A stretch of DNA of 64,000 nucleotides from Streptosporangium lutulentum (GTDB lineage: Bacteria; Actinomycetota; Actinomycetes; Streptosporangiales; Streptosporangiaceae), in NCBI RefSeq assembly GCF_030811455.1, contig NZ_JAUSQU010000001.1:6200001-6264000 (forward strand). The letters run 5' to 3'. Position 1 is the first letter of the stretch; every line of letters begins with the position of its first letter. This document shows positions 29,524-37,969 of this stretch, one piece after another. Made by a program: the position numbers and the translations under genes. Under the pieces are notes generated by a model. That model was not told the origin of the DNA and did no database searches. It saw only the letters and a program-made list of their open reading frames with translations.

Positions 29524-30594
29524 GTGTCCGATGTCGTAACCGGCGAAGCCGTGGTCGTCGAAGTCCGGGTCGCCCAGCTACCCAGCAGGACCGCGGCGCT
29601 GCTGATCGACATAGTGGTCCAGCTCGCGACGCTGTTCGGCGCGTCCTTCATGGTCGGCGCCGTGGCCTTCTACGCCGATCCGGCGCTGACCGCGATGATC
29701 TACATCGTGCTCACGGTGTTCGTGATCGTCGGCTACCCGGTGGCCTTCGAGACGCTCTCGCGCGGCCGTACCCTGGGCAAACTCGCTCTCGGACTCCGCG
29801 TCGTCAGCGACGACGGCAGCCCCGAGCGATTCCGGCAGGCCCTGTTCCGCGGGTTGGCGGGGGTCCTGGAGTTCTGGATGCTCGGCGGCGCCCCCGCGCT
29901 GATCAGTTCGCTGTTCTCGGAGAAGGGCAAGCGGCTCGGCGATGTCTTCGCGGGCACCATGGTGATCTCCGAGCGCGTGCCCCGGCAGTACGGCCCGCCG
30001 CTGGACATGCCGCCGCCGCTCGCCGCGTGGGCGGCGACGCTGGAGCTGTCACGGCTGCCCGAGGCGGTCGCGGCCACCGCGAGGCAGTACCTCATGCGCT
30101 GGCACGACCTGACTCCCGTCGTCCAGCACGAGATGGGCGTGCGCATCGCCACCGGGATGTCGGCCTTCGTGTCCCCGCCCCCGCCGCCCGGCGTGCCGCC
30201 CTTCGCCTACCTGACCGCCGTACTGGCCGAGCGCCGCCGCCGGGACCACGTACGGCTGGCGCAGCAGGCCGGCGCGCGGCGGCCTCCGCAGCAGTGGCCG
30301 GCGCAGCAGCAGCCGTACCCGGGCCCCCATGCGACCTCCCAGCCACTCCGGTTCCCGCCACCGCACCCGCAGTCACCGCAGTTCCAGCCGCCGCACCCGC
30401 AACCACCGCAGTTCCAGCCGCCGCACCCGCAACCACCGCAGTTCCAGCCGCCGCAGTTCCAGTCCCCGCAGCGGCCTTCCTCGCCGCCGCCCGCCGCGCG
30501 GCCCGTTCCCGGTCCCGCGGCTCCGGCGTCCGGGCCGCAGCCGTCCGATCCGGCGCCCGAACCCGCCTCCGGGGGCTTCGCCCCTCCCGCCTGA
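29524..30594 (+). CDS. RDD-family membrane protein with Pro/Gln-repeat tail
   Basis: A 356-residue protein. The RDD domain fills about 1-150 with three to four helices and the expected R-and-D motifs (LPSRTAALLIDIVVQL; SRGRTLGKLALGLRVVSDDG; GKRLGDVFAGTMVI). A cytoplasmic helical region follows, then from about 270 a disordered tail rich in Pro, Gln and Phe with three near-identical 10-residue repeats (PPHPQPPQFQ). The frame is open from 29257, but GTG 29524 gives the family start VSDVVTGEAVVVEVRVA and has AGGTAGGG upstream. RDD genes usually sit next to SpoIIM/MoxR genes; here the ribose operon intervenes. Confidence 0.87.
   Translation: MSDVVTGEAVVVEVRVAQLPSRTAALLIDIVVQLATLFGASFMVGAVAFYADPALTAMIYIVLTVFVIVGYPVAFETLSRGRTLGKLALGLRVVSDDGSPERFRQALFRGLAGVLEFWMLGGAPALISSLFSEKGKRLGDVFAGTMVISERVPRQYGPPLDMPPPLAAWAATLELSRLPEAVAATARQYLMRWHDLTPVVQHEMGVRIATGMSAFVSPPPPPGVPPFAYLTAVLAERRRRDHVRLAQQAGARRPPQQWPAQQQPYPGPHATSQPLRFPPPHPQSPQFQPPHPQPPQFQPPHPQPPQFQPPQFQSPQRPSSPPPAARPVPGPAAPASGPQPSDPAPEPASGGFAPPA
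30358..30462 (+). repeat. 30-bp tandem repeats in the RDD gene
   Basis: Units at 30358-30387, 30388-30417 and 30418-30447 plus a half unit at 30448-30462 encode PPHPQPPQFQ. Units 2 and 3 are identical, suggesting recent slippage or unequal exchange. Confidence 0.9.
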
Positions 30595-30622
30595 ACTCGG
30601 GCGCACGCCGTACGGACGCGAA

Positions 30623-30653
30623 AAGGGGCGGCGGGACGACCCCGTCACCCCTT
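30623..30653. terminator. Possible terminator between RDD and LVIVD genes
   Basis: AAGGGG (30623) can pair with CCCCTT (30648-30653), with additional G-C pairs inside; an alternative small stem TCACCC/GGGTGA overlaps. It lies between convergent stops. Confidence 0.35.
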
Positions 30654-30674
30654 CACGGGTGATCCTCCGGCCGA

Positions 30675-32066
30675 TCAGTGGCCGTGCCCCCGCTCCCGGT
30701 AGGAGGCCTGGGTCTGCACGTTCAGCCGGTCCGGCCGGACACCCCTGGCCGGATCCGTACGTTTGTCATTGATCTTGATGACGTCGAGCCCGTTGTGGAA
30801 GTCGCTGCCGTAGACGTGGCCGTTGTAGTAGTAGGCCGACCAGAAGCCGCCCACACCGCCCTTGGGCTCCGGGCCCCGCTCGAAGAAGCCGATCTCCTGC
30901 GGGCGGGCGGAGTCCGTGAAGTCCACGACGGAGACACCGCCCTGATACCAGGCCTGGACCATGATGTCCCTGCCCTTGACCGGGATCAGGGAGCCGTTGT
31001 GCGCGACGCAGTTCTCCGCGTCGGCCTGGTGGCGGGGAATCTTGAAATAGCTCCTGAACGCGAACCTGCCGCGCTTGAGGTCGTAGACGGCGTCGGCCCC
31101 GCGGTTCGGGCCGATGGCCTCGTTGCAGGTGGCCGCGCTGCCGCCGCCGAGCTCGTCGGTGAAGATGACCTTGGTGCCCTCGTTGTTGAACGTCGCCGAG
31201 TGCCAGAACGCGAAGTTCGGGTCCGTGACCCGCGCGGTGACCACGGGCTTCTCCCGGTCGGAGATGTCGAAGAGCACGCCGTCACCCATGCAGGCGCCGG
31301 CCGCGATGTCCTTCTCCGCGTAGACGGTGATGTCATGGCAGCCGCTGGTCGGCAGCAGCAGGCCCGGCTGGCTCTCGTTGCCGCCGTCGGGGAAGACGAC
31401 CGGGGTGCCGACGATCGCCGCCCCTTCCGGGTTCCTCAGCGGCACCTTGATGACCGAGATCTTGTCGTGCGGCGGCCGGCAGTCGGGGAAGCTCGCCGAG
31501 GGGTTGTAGGAGGAGACGTACAGGTAGACGTCGCGCCGGTCCCTGCCCTTACCGGGGACCAGGGTCAGGGTGTGCGAGCCGCAGTCGGTCTCGACCGCCT
31601 TGACGTATCTCGGGTTCCTCTTGTCGCTGACGTCGAAGATCCGGACGCCCTCCCACGACTCCTTGAGCGACGCGACCTGCCCGACGCTGCTGCAGGAGTC
31701 GTCGCTACGGGAGTTGTCGACCGCGGTGAACAGAAGGTCGCCGTAGACCGCCACGTCCATCTGATAGCCGGGACAGACGACGCTGCTGACGACCTCGGCC
31801 CGCTTCGGGTCCTCGATGTCATAGATCGAGAAACCGCCGTAGTTGCCGACGTAGGCGTAGTCACCCTGGAAGGCGATATCGGTGTTGATCGTGGTCTCCA
31901 GCCCGGCGGGCTTGGGGACGTTGGTCACGTGCGAGACGTTCGCGCTGGTGACGATCTCACCGGGCGGCGGGATGTCCGTGGCCTGGACGGACACCGTGGA
32001 GATCAGCGTTGTGACGGCGGCCGCCACCACGACCAGTGTCCGGCCGATCCTTCGGGAAGCGGGCAC
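30675..32066 (-). CDS. Secreted LVIVD-repeat protein, copy 1
   Basis: A 463-residue exported protein with a signal peptide (RTLVVVAAAVTTLISTVSVQA) and a mature part of repeating blades such as GDYAYVGNYGGFSIYDIEDPKR, GVRIFDVSDKRNPRYVKAV and GVSVVDFTDSARPQEIGFF, the LVIVD pattern of a beta-propeller. It has conserved Cys pairs (CSSVG, DCGSH, GCHD, ATCNEA) suggesting disulfides. GTG 32066 was chosen because AGGAGG lies 7 bases upstream; the same layout is seen in copy 2. No catalytic motif is recognised. It is about two-thirds identical to the next gene by eye, a tandem duplicate with its own promoter region. Confidence 0.88.
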   Translation of the reverse strand: MPASRRIGRTLVVVAAAVTTLISTVSVQATDIPPPGEIVTSANVSHVTNVPKPAGLETTINTDIAFQGDYAYVGNYGGFSIYDIEDPKRAEVVSSVVCPGYQMDVAVYGDLLFTAVDNSRSDDSCSSVGQVASLKESWEGVRIFDVSDKRNPRYVKAVETDCGSHTLTLVPGKGRDRRDVYLYVSSYNPSASFPDCRPPHDKISVIKVPLRNPEGAAIVGTPVVFPDGGNESQPGLLLPTSGCHDITVYAEKDIAAGACMGDGVLFDISDREKPVVTARVTDPNFAFWHSATFNNEGTKVIFTDELGGGSAATCNEAIGPNRGADAVYDLKRGRFAFRSYFKIPRHQADAENCVAHNGSLIPVKGRDIMVQAWYQGGVSVVDFTDSARPQEIGFFERGPEPKGGVGGFWSAYYYNGHVYGSDFHNGLDVIKINDKRTDPARGVRPDRLNVQTQASYRERGHGH

Positions 32067-32088
32067 TCGGGCACCTCCTGGGACAGAA

Positions 32089-32106
32089 CGCATATCCAAA
32101 TATGCG
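32089..32106. promoter_or_regulatory. Inverted repeat upstream of LVIVD copy 1
   Basis: CGCATAT and ATATGCG flank CCAA, an 18-base AT-rich dyad, 22 bases before the start codon in an otherwise GC-rich genome. It is a candidate operator. The region 32107-32210 is also AT-rich and probably holds the promoter. Confidence 0.5.
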
Positions 32107-32210
32107 GATCGTCCGTCCTGGCGACCGAATGAACTAGATGCAACACAGCGTAAGGAAGTACATATTCTGATGGTTTTACTCAGAGGTCAGAAAAGTTTAC
32201 CGTTTATGGT

Positions 32211-32250
32211 TTCGGGGGCGGCGGGAACCTGAGTCCCCGCCGCCCCCGAA
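32211..32250 (-). terminator. Strong hairpin terminator after LVIVD copy 2
   Basis: A 15-bp stem (TTCGGGGGCGGCGGG with its complement) and a short loop, 7 bases past the stop codon of copy 2. Confidence 0.8.
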
Positions 32251-32257
32251 GAGACTG

Positions 32258-33745
32258 CTAGTGGTGGCCGCCGTGACCGCCGCCGTGACCACCGTGACCG
32301 TGATCGTCACGGTCGTCGTGGTCGCGACCGTTTTCACGGTACGAGGCCTGGGTCTGCGTGTTGAGGCTGTCGAACTTGACCTTCTTCGCGTCGTCGGTGC
32401 GTCGATCGTTGATCTTCAGCACGTCGAGGCCGAGGTTGAAGTCACTGCCGTAGATGTAGCCGTTGTAGTAGTAGGCCGACCAGAAGCCACCGCTCAGCGG
32501 AGAGGCGGCGTCGGGACCGCGCTCGAAGAACGCGATCTCCTTGGCCTTGGAGGAGTCGGTGAAGTCCACGACCGAGATGCCGCCCTGGTACCAGGCCTGG
32601 ACCATGATGTCCTTGCCCTTGACCGGGATCAGCGAGCCGTTGTGCGCGACACAGTTCTCCGTGTCGTCCTGGTGACGCGGGATCTTGAAGTAGCCCTTGA
32701 AGGTGAGCTTGCCGCGCTTGATGTCGTAGTAGCCGTTGGCGCCACGGTTCGGGCCGATGGCCTCGTTGCAGGTGGCCGCGCCACCGCCGCCGAGCTCGTC
32801 GGTGAAGATGACCTTGGTGCCCTCGTTGTTGAACGTCGCCGAGTGCCAGAACGCGAAGTTCTCGTCGTCGCGGACCGTCGCGGTGACCTTCGGGTTGATC
32901 GGGTCGGAGATGTCCATCAGGACGCCTTCACCCATGCAGGCGCCGGCCGCGATGTCCTTCTCCGGGTAAGCGGTGATGTCGTGGCAACCGGTCGTCGCGG
33001 ACGTGCGGAGGGGGTACTGCACGGTCGACGGGTCACCGGGGTTGCCGCCGTCGGGGAAGAGGACCGGGGTGTTGACGACCGCGGCCTCAGCCGGGTTCTG
33101 CGTCGGCACCTTGATGACCGAGATCTTGTCGTGCGGCGGCTGGCAGTCGGGGAGGCTCGCCGAGGGGCTGTACGAGGAGGCGTACAGGTAGACGTTGCGC
33201 CGGTCCCTGCCCTTGCCGGGGACGAGGGTTATGGTGTGCGCACCGCAGTTGGTCTCGACGCCCTTGATGTACTTCGGATTCTTCTTGTCACTGATGTCGA
33301 AGATCCGGACGCCCTCCCACGACTCCTTGATCGCCCCGCTCTGCCCGACACTGCTGCAGGAGTCGTCGTTGCGCGAGGAGTCGACGGCACCGAAGAGCAG
33401 GTTGCCGGAGACGATCACGTCCATCTGGGAGCCCGGGCAGATCACCGAGCTGACGAGCGAGGTCTTCTCCGGCTTCTTGATGTCGTAGATCGAGAAGCCG
33501 TTGTAGTTGCCGACGTAGGCGTAGTCGCCCTGGAAGGCCATGTCAGTGTGGATGTTCGTCAGCGCCGCGGGCCTGGGCACGTTGGTGACGTGCTCGATGT
33601 TCGAGCTCTTGACGATCTGACCAGGCGCCGGGATGTCGGCGGCCTGCGCGGGAACACTGGACAGAGTCATCGCGGTCATCGCGACGGCGACTCCGGCCAC
33701 AACCAGGAATCGGCCGGTCAGGCCCTTCCTGAAGGGGGTGAACAC
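32258..33745 (-). CDS. Secreted LVIVD-repeat protein, copy 2, with His-rich tail
   Basis: A 495-residue paralogue of copy 1: signal peptide (FLVVAGVAVAMTAMTLSSVPAQA), LVIVD blades (GDYAYVGNYNGFSIYDIKKPEK, GVRIFDISDKKNPKYIKGV, GISVVDFTDSSKAKEIAFF) and the same Cys pattern. It differs by a C-terminal tail of His, Asp and Gly (RDHDDRDDHGHGGHGG, then HH at the very end) that looks metal-binding and is encoded by a low-complexity DNA run at about 32261-32330. GTG 33745 has AGGAGG 7 bases upstream; longer frames start inside the promoter region. It is divergent from the DUF305 lipoprotein gene. An extracellular metal-related or surface-binding role is inference only. Confidence 0.88.
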   Translation of the reverse strand: MFTPFRKGLTGRFLVVAGVAVAMTAMTLSSVPAQAADIPAPGQIVKSSNIEHVTNVPRPAALTNIHTDMAFQGDYAYVGNYNGFSIYDIKKPEKTSLVSSVICPGSQMDVIVSGNLLFGAVDSSRNDDSCSSVGQSGAIKESWEGVRIFDISDKKNPKYIKGVETNCGAHTITLVPGKGRDRRNVYLYASSYSPSASLPDCQPPHDKISVIKVPTQNPAEAAVVNTPVLFPDGGNPGDPSTVQYPLRTSATTGCHDITAYPEKDIAAGACMGEGVLMDISDPINPKVTATVRDDENFAFWHSATFNNEGTKVIFTDELGGGGAATCNEAIGPNRGANGYYDIKRGKLTFKGYFKIPRHQDDTENCVAHNGSLIPVKGKDIMVQAWYQGGISVVDFTDSSKAKEIAFFERGPDAASPLSGGFWSAYYYNGYIYGSDFNLGLDVLKINDRRTDDAKKVKFDSLNTQTQASYRENGRDHDDRDDHGHGGHGGGHGGHH

Positions 33746-33923
33746 TCGTGAACCTCCTTGGCACATGCGCATAAGGTGCGCATAAATGCCTAAATAGTTC
33801 ATCCTGTCCAACCGTGGCGCAAGCCATCACTATGTCAGCACTTACTTCCGATTTGCGGTCTTTACTCTTCCACCTGAAAAAGGTTACGGTCTTTCGTCTC
33901 AGCAGTTCCAAGAAGGAGGTCGG
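33746..33923. promoter_or_regulatory. Divergent promoter region of LVIVD copy 2 and DUF305 genes
   Basis: A 178-base AT-rich gap. TGCGCATAA occurs twice in direct orientation at 33766-33774 and 33777-33785, just upstream of the LVIVD start. GCATA is shared with the dyad before copy 1, hinting at common control. Confidence 0.5.
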
Positions 33924-34559
33924 GTGCGCGTCGCGCTCATCGCCGTGTTCGCCGTCACCTTGTCTCTCAGCGCGTGCAGCGCCGATGAGAAGCCATCCGT
34001 CGCGATGCCCACGGCCCCCATCATCGCCCCCGGCCGGCCGGGCGAGCCCGCCAGGACGCTCAGCCCCAGCGAGGCCGCCGTGGCCGTGCCCGTGGAGACC
34101 CCCAACGCGGTGGACGTGATCTTCATGCAGAACATGATCAGCCACCATCGGCAGGCCCTCGACATGGCAGCACTGGCGCCCACCAGGGCCGACTCCGACA
34201 AGCTGAAGGGCCTGGCCTCGCGCATCAAGGACGTCCAGGGCCCGGAGATCCAGTTCATGACCTCCTGGCTGCAGCAGCAGGGTCAGAAGGTGCCGGACCA
34301 CCACGCCGCTCACACGGACATGCCGGGCATGGCCACACCCGAGCAGATCGAGGCTCTCAAGGCCGCCTCGGGCAAGGACTTCGACCGGCTCTTCCTCCAG
34401 CTGATGATCGCCCACCACGAGGGCGCGCTGAAGATGGCCGAGCAGGCCCTGGTCGGTGGCTCGCACCAGAAGATCGAGGAGGTGGCCAACGACATCACGG
34501 CCACCCAGAACGCCGAGATCCGCAGGATGCTGGAGATGTCGGCGGCGATGTCAGGATGA
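33924..34559 (+). CDS. DUF305 domain lipoprotein
   Basis: A 211-residue lipoprotein with lipobox C18 (LSLSAC) and a DUF305 four-helix bundle bearing the two hallmark motifs MISHHRQALDMA (71-82) and MIAHHEGALKMAE (161-173), plus an extra His cluster DHHAAH (125-130). DUF305 proteins are exported; the cyanobacterial member CopM binds copper, so periplasmic-side metal handling is plausible through these His and Met residues. GTG 33924 follows AAGGAGGT at ideal spacing. Divergent from the two LVIVD genes, which also have a His-rich member. Confidence 0.92.
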   Translation: MRVALIAVFAVTLSLSACSADEKPSVAMPTAPIIAPGRPGEPARTLSPSEAAVAVPVETPNAVDVIFMQNMISHHRQALDMAALAPTRADSDKLKGLASRIKDVQGPEIQFMTSWLQQQGQKVPDHHAAHTDMPGMATPEQIEALKAASGKDFDRLFLQLMIAHHEGALKMAEQALVGGSHQKIEEVANDITATQNAEIRRMLEMSAAMSG

Positions 34560-34656
34560 CGGGTTCGGACGGCTCCCGGTCACGGGCCGCCTGACGAGAC
34601 GCCCCCCGGAACGCGAGGGGCGGGTTCAAGCCCGGCGAACGCCCCGGAGCGCGAGG

Positions 34657-35910
34657 TCAGGAACCGATCCTCCACGAGTGGAGGTACTCCCTCTGCTCCG
34701 AGGTCAGCTCGTCCACCTCGATGCCCGCGGCGGCCAGCTTGAGCCGCGCCACCTCCACGTCGATCTCCTCCGGCACGTCGTAGACGCCCGGCGCCAGCCG
34801 GGTCCGCTCGCGGGCCAGCCACGCGATGGCGAGGGCCTGGGCGGAGAAGGACATGTCCATGACGGCGGCCGGATGCCCCTCGGCCGCGGTCAGGTTCACC
34901 AGCCGGCCCTCGGCGAGCAGCAGGAGCCTGCGCCCGTCGGCGAGGACGTATTCGTCGGTGTTGGGGCGCACCCCCCGGTGCACGGCCTGCGACAGCTCGT
35001 CCAGGGCCCGGACGTCGATCTCGACGTCGAAGTGGCCGGCGTTGGCCAGGATCGCGCCGTCCTTCATCGCCTCCAGGTGCTCGCCTCTGATGACGTCCCG
35101 GTTGCCGGTGACCGTGACGAACACGTCTCCGGTGCGGGCGGCGCTCGCCATCGATCGCACGTCGTAGCCCTGCAGGGAGGCGTCCAGCGCCTTGACCGGG
35201 TCGATCTCGGTGACCACCACCCGGGCCCCCAGCCCTCTGGCCCGCTCGGCCACGCCCCGCCCGCAGAAGCCGAACCCGGCGACCACCACGGTCTTACCCG
35301 CGAGCAGGGTGTTGGTGGCGCGCATGATGCCGTCGAGGGTCGACTGGCCGGTGCCGTAGCGGTTGTCGAACATCCGCTTGGTCCGGGTGTCGTTGACCGC
35401 GACCACGGGGAACCTCAGAGCCTGCTCGGCGGCCATCTGCCGGAGCCGGATGATCCCGGTCGTGGTCTCCTCGCAGCCCCCGGAGACGGTCTCCAGCAGC
35501 TCGGTGCGCTCGGTGTGCAGAATGTTGACCAGGTCGCAGCCGTCGTCGAGGACGATGTCAGGGACGATGTCGAGCGCCTGATGGATGTGGCGGTAGTAGG
35601 TCTCCACGGTCACCCCGGCGAGCGCGTGCACGGTGACCCCGTAGTCGCGGAGCGCCTCGGCGACGTCGTCCTGGGTGGACAGGGGGTTCGACGCGGCCAG
35701 CGCGACCTCGGCTCCGCCCGCCTTCAGCGCGCCCATGAGCACGGCGGTCTCGGCGGTCACGTGCAGGCACGCGGCGATCCTCAGTCCTTCGAGGGGCTGC
35801 TCGGCCGCGAACCGCTCCCCGACGGCGGTGAGCACCGGCATCGCCCGTGCCGCCCATCCGATCCGCCGCTCTCCCGCGGTCCCCAGCGCGCTGTCCACGT
35901 CTCTCCCCAC
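34657..35910 (-). CDS. Adenosylhomocysteinase-like protein, short archaeal-type
   Basis: A 417-residue member of the S-adenosylhomocysteine hydrolase family lacking the ~40-residue insertion of the classical bacterial enzyme. Family residues are kept: DDGCD (122-126), [21 protein letters not shown] with K178 and D182, the NAD loop GFGFCGRG (212-219) and [10 protein letters not shown]. The next segment reads NRYGTGQST where the canonical enzyme has NKYGCRHS, and the C-terminus ends SWRIGS, without the PDHYRY tail that reaches into the neighbouring subunit's NAD site. These are features of archaeal homologues, some of which prefer S-inosylhomocysteine. Start GTG 35910 has no ribosome site; GTG 35898 (VDSALG) after GGGGAG is equally likely. 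It follows ahcY, separated by a terminator. Confidence 0.88.
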   Translation of the reverse strand: MGRDVDSALGTAGERRIGWAARAMPVLTAVGERFAAEQPLEGLRIAACLHVTAETAVLMGALKAGGAEVALAASNPLSTQDDVAEALRDYGVTVHALAGVTVETYYRHIHQALDIVPDIVLDDGCDLVNILHTERTELLETVSGGCEETTTGIIRLRQMAAEQALRFPVVAVNDTRTKRMFDNRYGTGQSTLDGIMRATNTLLAGKTVVVAGFGFCGRGVAERARGLGARVVVTEIDPVKALDASLQGYDVRSMASAARTGDVFVTVTGNRDVIRGEHLEAMKDGAILANAGHFDVEIDVRALDELSQAVHRGVRPNTDEYVLADGRRLLLLAEGRLVNLTAAEGHPAAVMDMSFSAQALAIAWLARERTRLAPGVYDVPEEIDVEVARLKLAAAGIEVDELTSEQREYLHSWRIGS

Positions 35911-35919
35911 ATTGCCCGA

Positions 35920-35945
35920 AGGCCCCCGCAGTTCTGCGGGGGCCT
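35920..35945 (-). terminator. Terminator after ahcY
   Basis: Perfect inverted repeat with 12-bp arms (AGGCCCCCGCAG and complement) around a TT centre, 14 bases past the ahcY stop. It lies within 10 bases of the longest start of the next gene, so that gene may depend on read-through. Confidence 0.8.
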
Positions 35946-35959
35946 CGTGGAACGGTCGA

Positions 35960-37387
35960 TCAGTAGCGGTAGTGGTCCGGCTTGTAGGGGCCCTCGACGG
36001 CCACGCCGATGTACTCGGCCTGGGACTTGGTGAGCGTGGTGAGCTTCACACCCAGGGCGTCCAGGTGGAGACGGGCGACCTTCTCGTCCAGGTGCTTGGG
36101 CAGCACGTAGACGCCGACCGGGTAGGCGTCGGTCTTGGTGAACAGCTCGATCTGGGCGATCACCTGGTTGGTGAAGGAGTTGGACATGACGAACGAGGGG
36201 TGGCCGGTGGCGCAGCCCAGGTTCATCAGGCGGCCCTCGGCGAGCACGATGATCTGGCGGCCGTCGGGGAAGCGCCAGGTGTGGACCTGCGGCTTGACCT
36301 CGGTCTTCTCGATGCCCGGGATCTTCGCCAGCCCGGCCATGTCGATCTCGTTGTCGAAGTGGCCGATGTTGGACACGATGGCGTTGTGCTTCATCCGGGA
36401 CATGTGGTCGGCCGTGATGATGTTGAAGTTGCCGGTCGTGGTGACGAAGATGTCGACGATGTCGACGACCTCGTCCAGCGTGGTGACCTGGAAGCCGTCC
36501 ATGGCGGCCTGGAGCGCGCAGATCGGGTCGATCTCGGTGACGATGACGCGGGCGCCCTGGCCCTTGAGCGCCTCGGCGCAGCCCTTGCCGACGTCGCCGT
36601 AGCCGGCCACGAGGGCGACCTTTCCGCCGATCAGCACGTCGGTGGCGCGGTTGAGACCGTCGATGACCGAGTGGCGGCAGCCGTACTTGTTGTCGAACTT
36701 CGACTTGGTCACCGAGTCGTTGACGTTGATCGCCGGGAAGAGCAGCGAGCCGCTCTTGAACATCTCGTAGAGACGGTGGACACCGGTGGTGGTCTCCTCG
36801 GTGACGCCCTTGACGCGCGAGGCGACCTTGGTCCACCTGTTCTCGTCGGACACCGTACGGCGGAGCAGATCGAGAACGATCTTCCACTCCTCCGGGTCGT
36901 CCTCGGCAGCGCTGGGAACGGCGCCGGCCTTCTCGTACTCGGTGCCCTTGTGGACGAGCATGGTGGCGTCGCCGCCGTCGTCGAGGATCATGTTGGGGCC
37001 CTCACCGCCGGGCCATGCGAGGGCCTGGTCGGTGCACCACCAGTACTCCTCCAGGGTCTCGCCCTTCCAGGCGAAGACCGGAACACCCTGCGGGTTCTCG
37101 GGGGTGCCGTTCGGGCCGACGACGGCGGCGGCGGCCGCGTGGTCCTGGGTGGAGAAGATGTTGCAGCTGACCCAGCGGACCTCGGCGCCGAGCGCGACCA
37201 GGGTCTCGATGAGCACCGCGGTCTGGATGGTCATGTGCAGCGAGCCCATGATCTTCGCGCCGGCCAGCGGCTGCGCCTCGGCGTACTCGGCGCGGATGCT
37301 CATCAGGCCCGGCATCTCGTGCTCGGCGAGCTGGATCTCCTTGCGCCCGAAGGCCGCAAGGGAAAGGTCGGCGACCTTGAAGTCCAT
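35960..37387 (-). CDS. ahcY: Adenosylhomocysteinase
   Basis: A 475-residue canonical S-adenosylhomocysteine hydrolase, which removes the methylation by-product SAH as adenosine and homocysteine. Motifs: [18 protein letters not shown] (136-140), [20 protein letters not shown] with K228 and D232, C237, NAD loop GYGDVGKG (262-269), GHFDNEID, and the C-terminal PDHYRY. It has the ~40-residue insertion (about 148-190) missing from the paralogue downstream. ATG 37387 has GAGGGG 6 bases upstream. Divergent from a MerR regulator across 205 bases that include a GATCGC/GCGATC hairpin (37434-37454). Confidence 0.97.
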   Translation of the reverse strand: MDFKVADLSLAAFGRKEIQLAEHEMPGLMSIRAEYAEAQPLAGAKIMGSLHMTIQTAVLIETLVALGAEVRWVSCNIFSTQDHAAAAAVVGPNGTPENPQGVPVFAWKGETLEEYWWCTDQALAWPGGEGPNMILDDGGDATMLVHKGTEYEKAGAVPSAAEDDPEEWKIVLDLLRRTVSDENRWTKVASRVKGVTEETTTGVHRLYEMFKSGSLLFPAINVNDSVTKSKFDNKYGCRHSVIDGLNRATDVLIGGKVALVAGYGDVGKGCAEALKGQGARVIVTEIDPICALQAAMDGFQVTTLDEVVDIVDIFVTTTGNFNIITADHMSRMKHNAIVSNIGHFDNEIDMAGLAKIPGIEKTEVKPQVHTWRFPDGRQIIVLAEGRLMNLGCATGHPSFVMSNSFTNQVIAQIELFTKTDAYPVGVYVLPKHLDEKVARLHLDALGVKLTTLTKSQAEYIGVAVEGPYKPDHYRY

Positions 37388-37550
37388 GTGTTACCCCTCT
37401 GATTGATGGTCGCGCTCGCCTAGCACCCTCGCCGATCGCGCTGTCCTTGCGATCCTGCTTCGCTCTCGGGCCGGGCTCACCGTTCCATCGGAAACGTCGA
37501 CGTTGCGAGTTTAGGCCGCCGATGCCACTCCTCGCACCCCCTAAAGAGGT

Positions 37551-37574
37551 AACCTGACAAAAGAATGTAAGGTT
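37551..37574. promoter_or_regulatory. Candidate MerR-type operator
   Basis: AACCTGACA and TGTAAGGTT form a dyad (8 of 9 positions) around a 6-base centre, 18 bases upstream of the MerR start and in the AT-rich part of the ahcY/merR divergent region. Size and symmetry fit a MerR-family site. Confidence 0.6.
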
Positions 37575-37592
37575 TCACGGAAAGGGTTCGCG

Positions 37593-37928
37593 ATGCGCAT
37601 CACCGAGGCCGCGCAACGGCTGGGCATGTCCCCTCGGATGCTCCGCTACCGCGAGGCGCTCGGCCTGCTCCCGCCGGTCAGAGACCGGGGCGCGCACCGC
37701 CGGTTCGGCCCCGAGGAGCTCTCGGCCGTGGCCCAGGGCGTGGAGCTGGAGAAGCGGTTCGACATCTCCCCCGCCGAACTGGCGTTCGCGCTGCGGATGC
37801 TGAGCGAGCCCGCGGTGGCGCAGGCCGTACGGGATCTGGGACTGCGGATCGGCCGGGTCCAGGCCCCGCGGCGGGCCCTGGACTTCGAAAAGGAGAAGGC
37901 GCTGCGACTCCTTCAGCGTCGTCCGTAG
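37593..37928 (+). CDS. Short MerR-family transcriptional regulator
   Basis: A 111-residue regulator made of a MerR winged helix (MRITEAAQRLGMSPRMLRYREALGLLPPVRDRGAHRRF, with the usual RRF wing) and a short helical remainder, without the Cys residues of metal-sensing MerR proteins and with no large ligand domain. AAAGGG precedes ATG 37593. The dyad at 37551-37574 suggests autoregulation, and the divergent ahcY promoter is close enough to be a second target. Co-oriented with the two-component pair downstream. Confidence 0.88.
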   Translation: MRITEAAQRLGMSPRMLRYREALGLLPPVRDRGAHRRFGPEELSAVAQGVELEKRFDISPAELAFALRMLSEPAVAQAVRDLGLRIGRVQAPRRALDFEKEKALRLLQRRP

Positions 37929-37969
37929 GAGTGACGACACCGGATCACCGGGACAGGACAATTCTCCCC

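Noticed and set aside
34599-34645. tRNA-like GGTTCAAGCCC near 34623
   Set aside because: It resembles a T-loop but there is no acceptor stem, D-arm or anticodon arm at the right spacing; it lies in a short terminator-like gap.
37388-37550. Possible SAH or SAM riboswitch before ahcY
   Set aside because: I could not match the conserved cores of the SAH, SAM-II or SAM-IV motifs; only a short GATCGC/GCGATC hairpin is present. A covariance-model search (Rfam SAH riboswitch) would settle it; a significant hit would overturn this.
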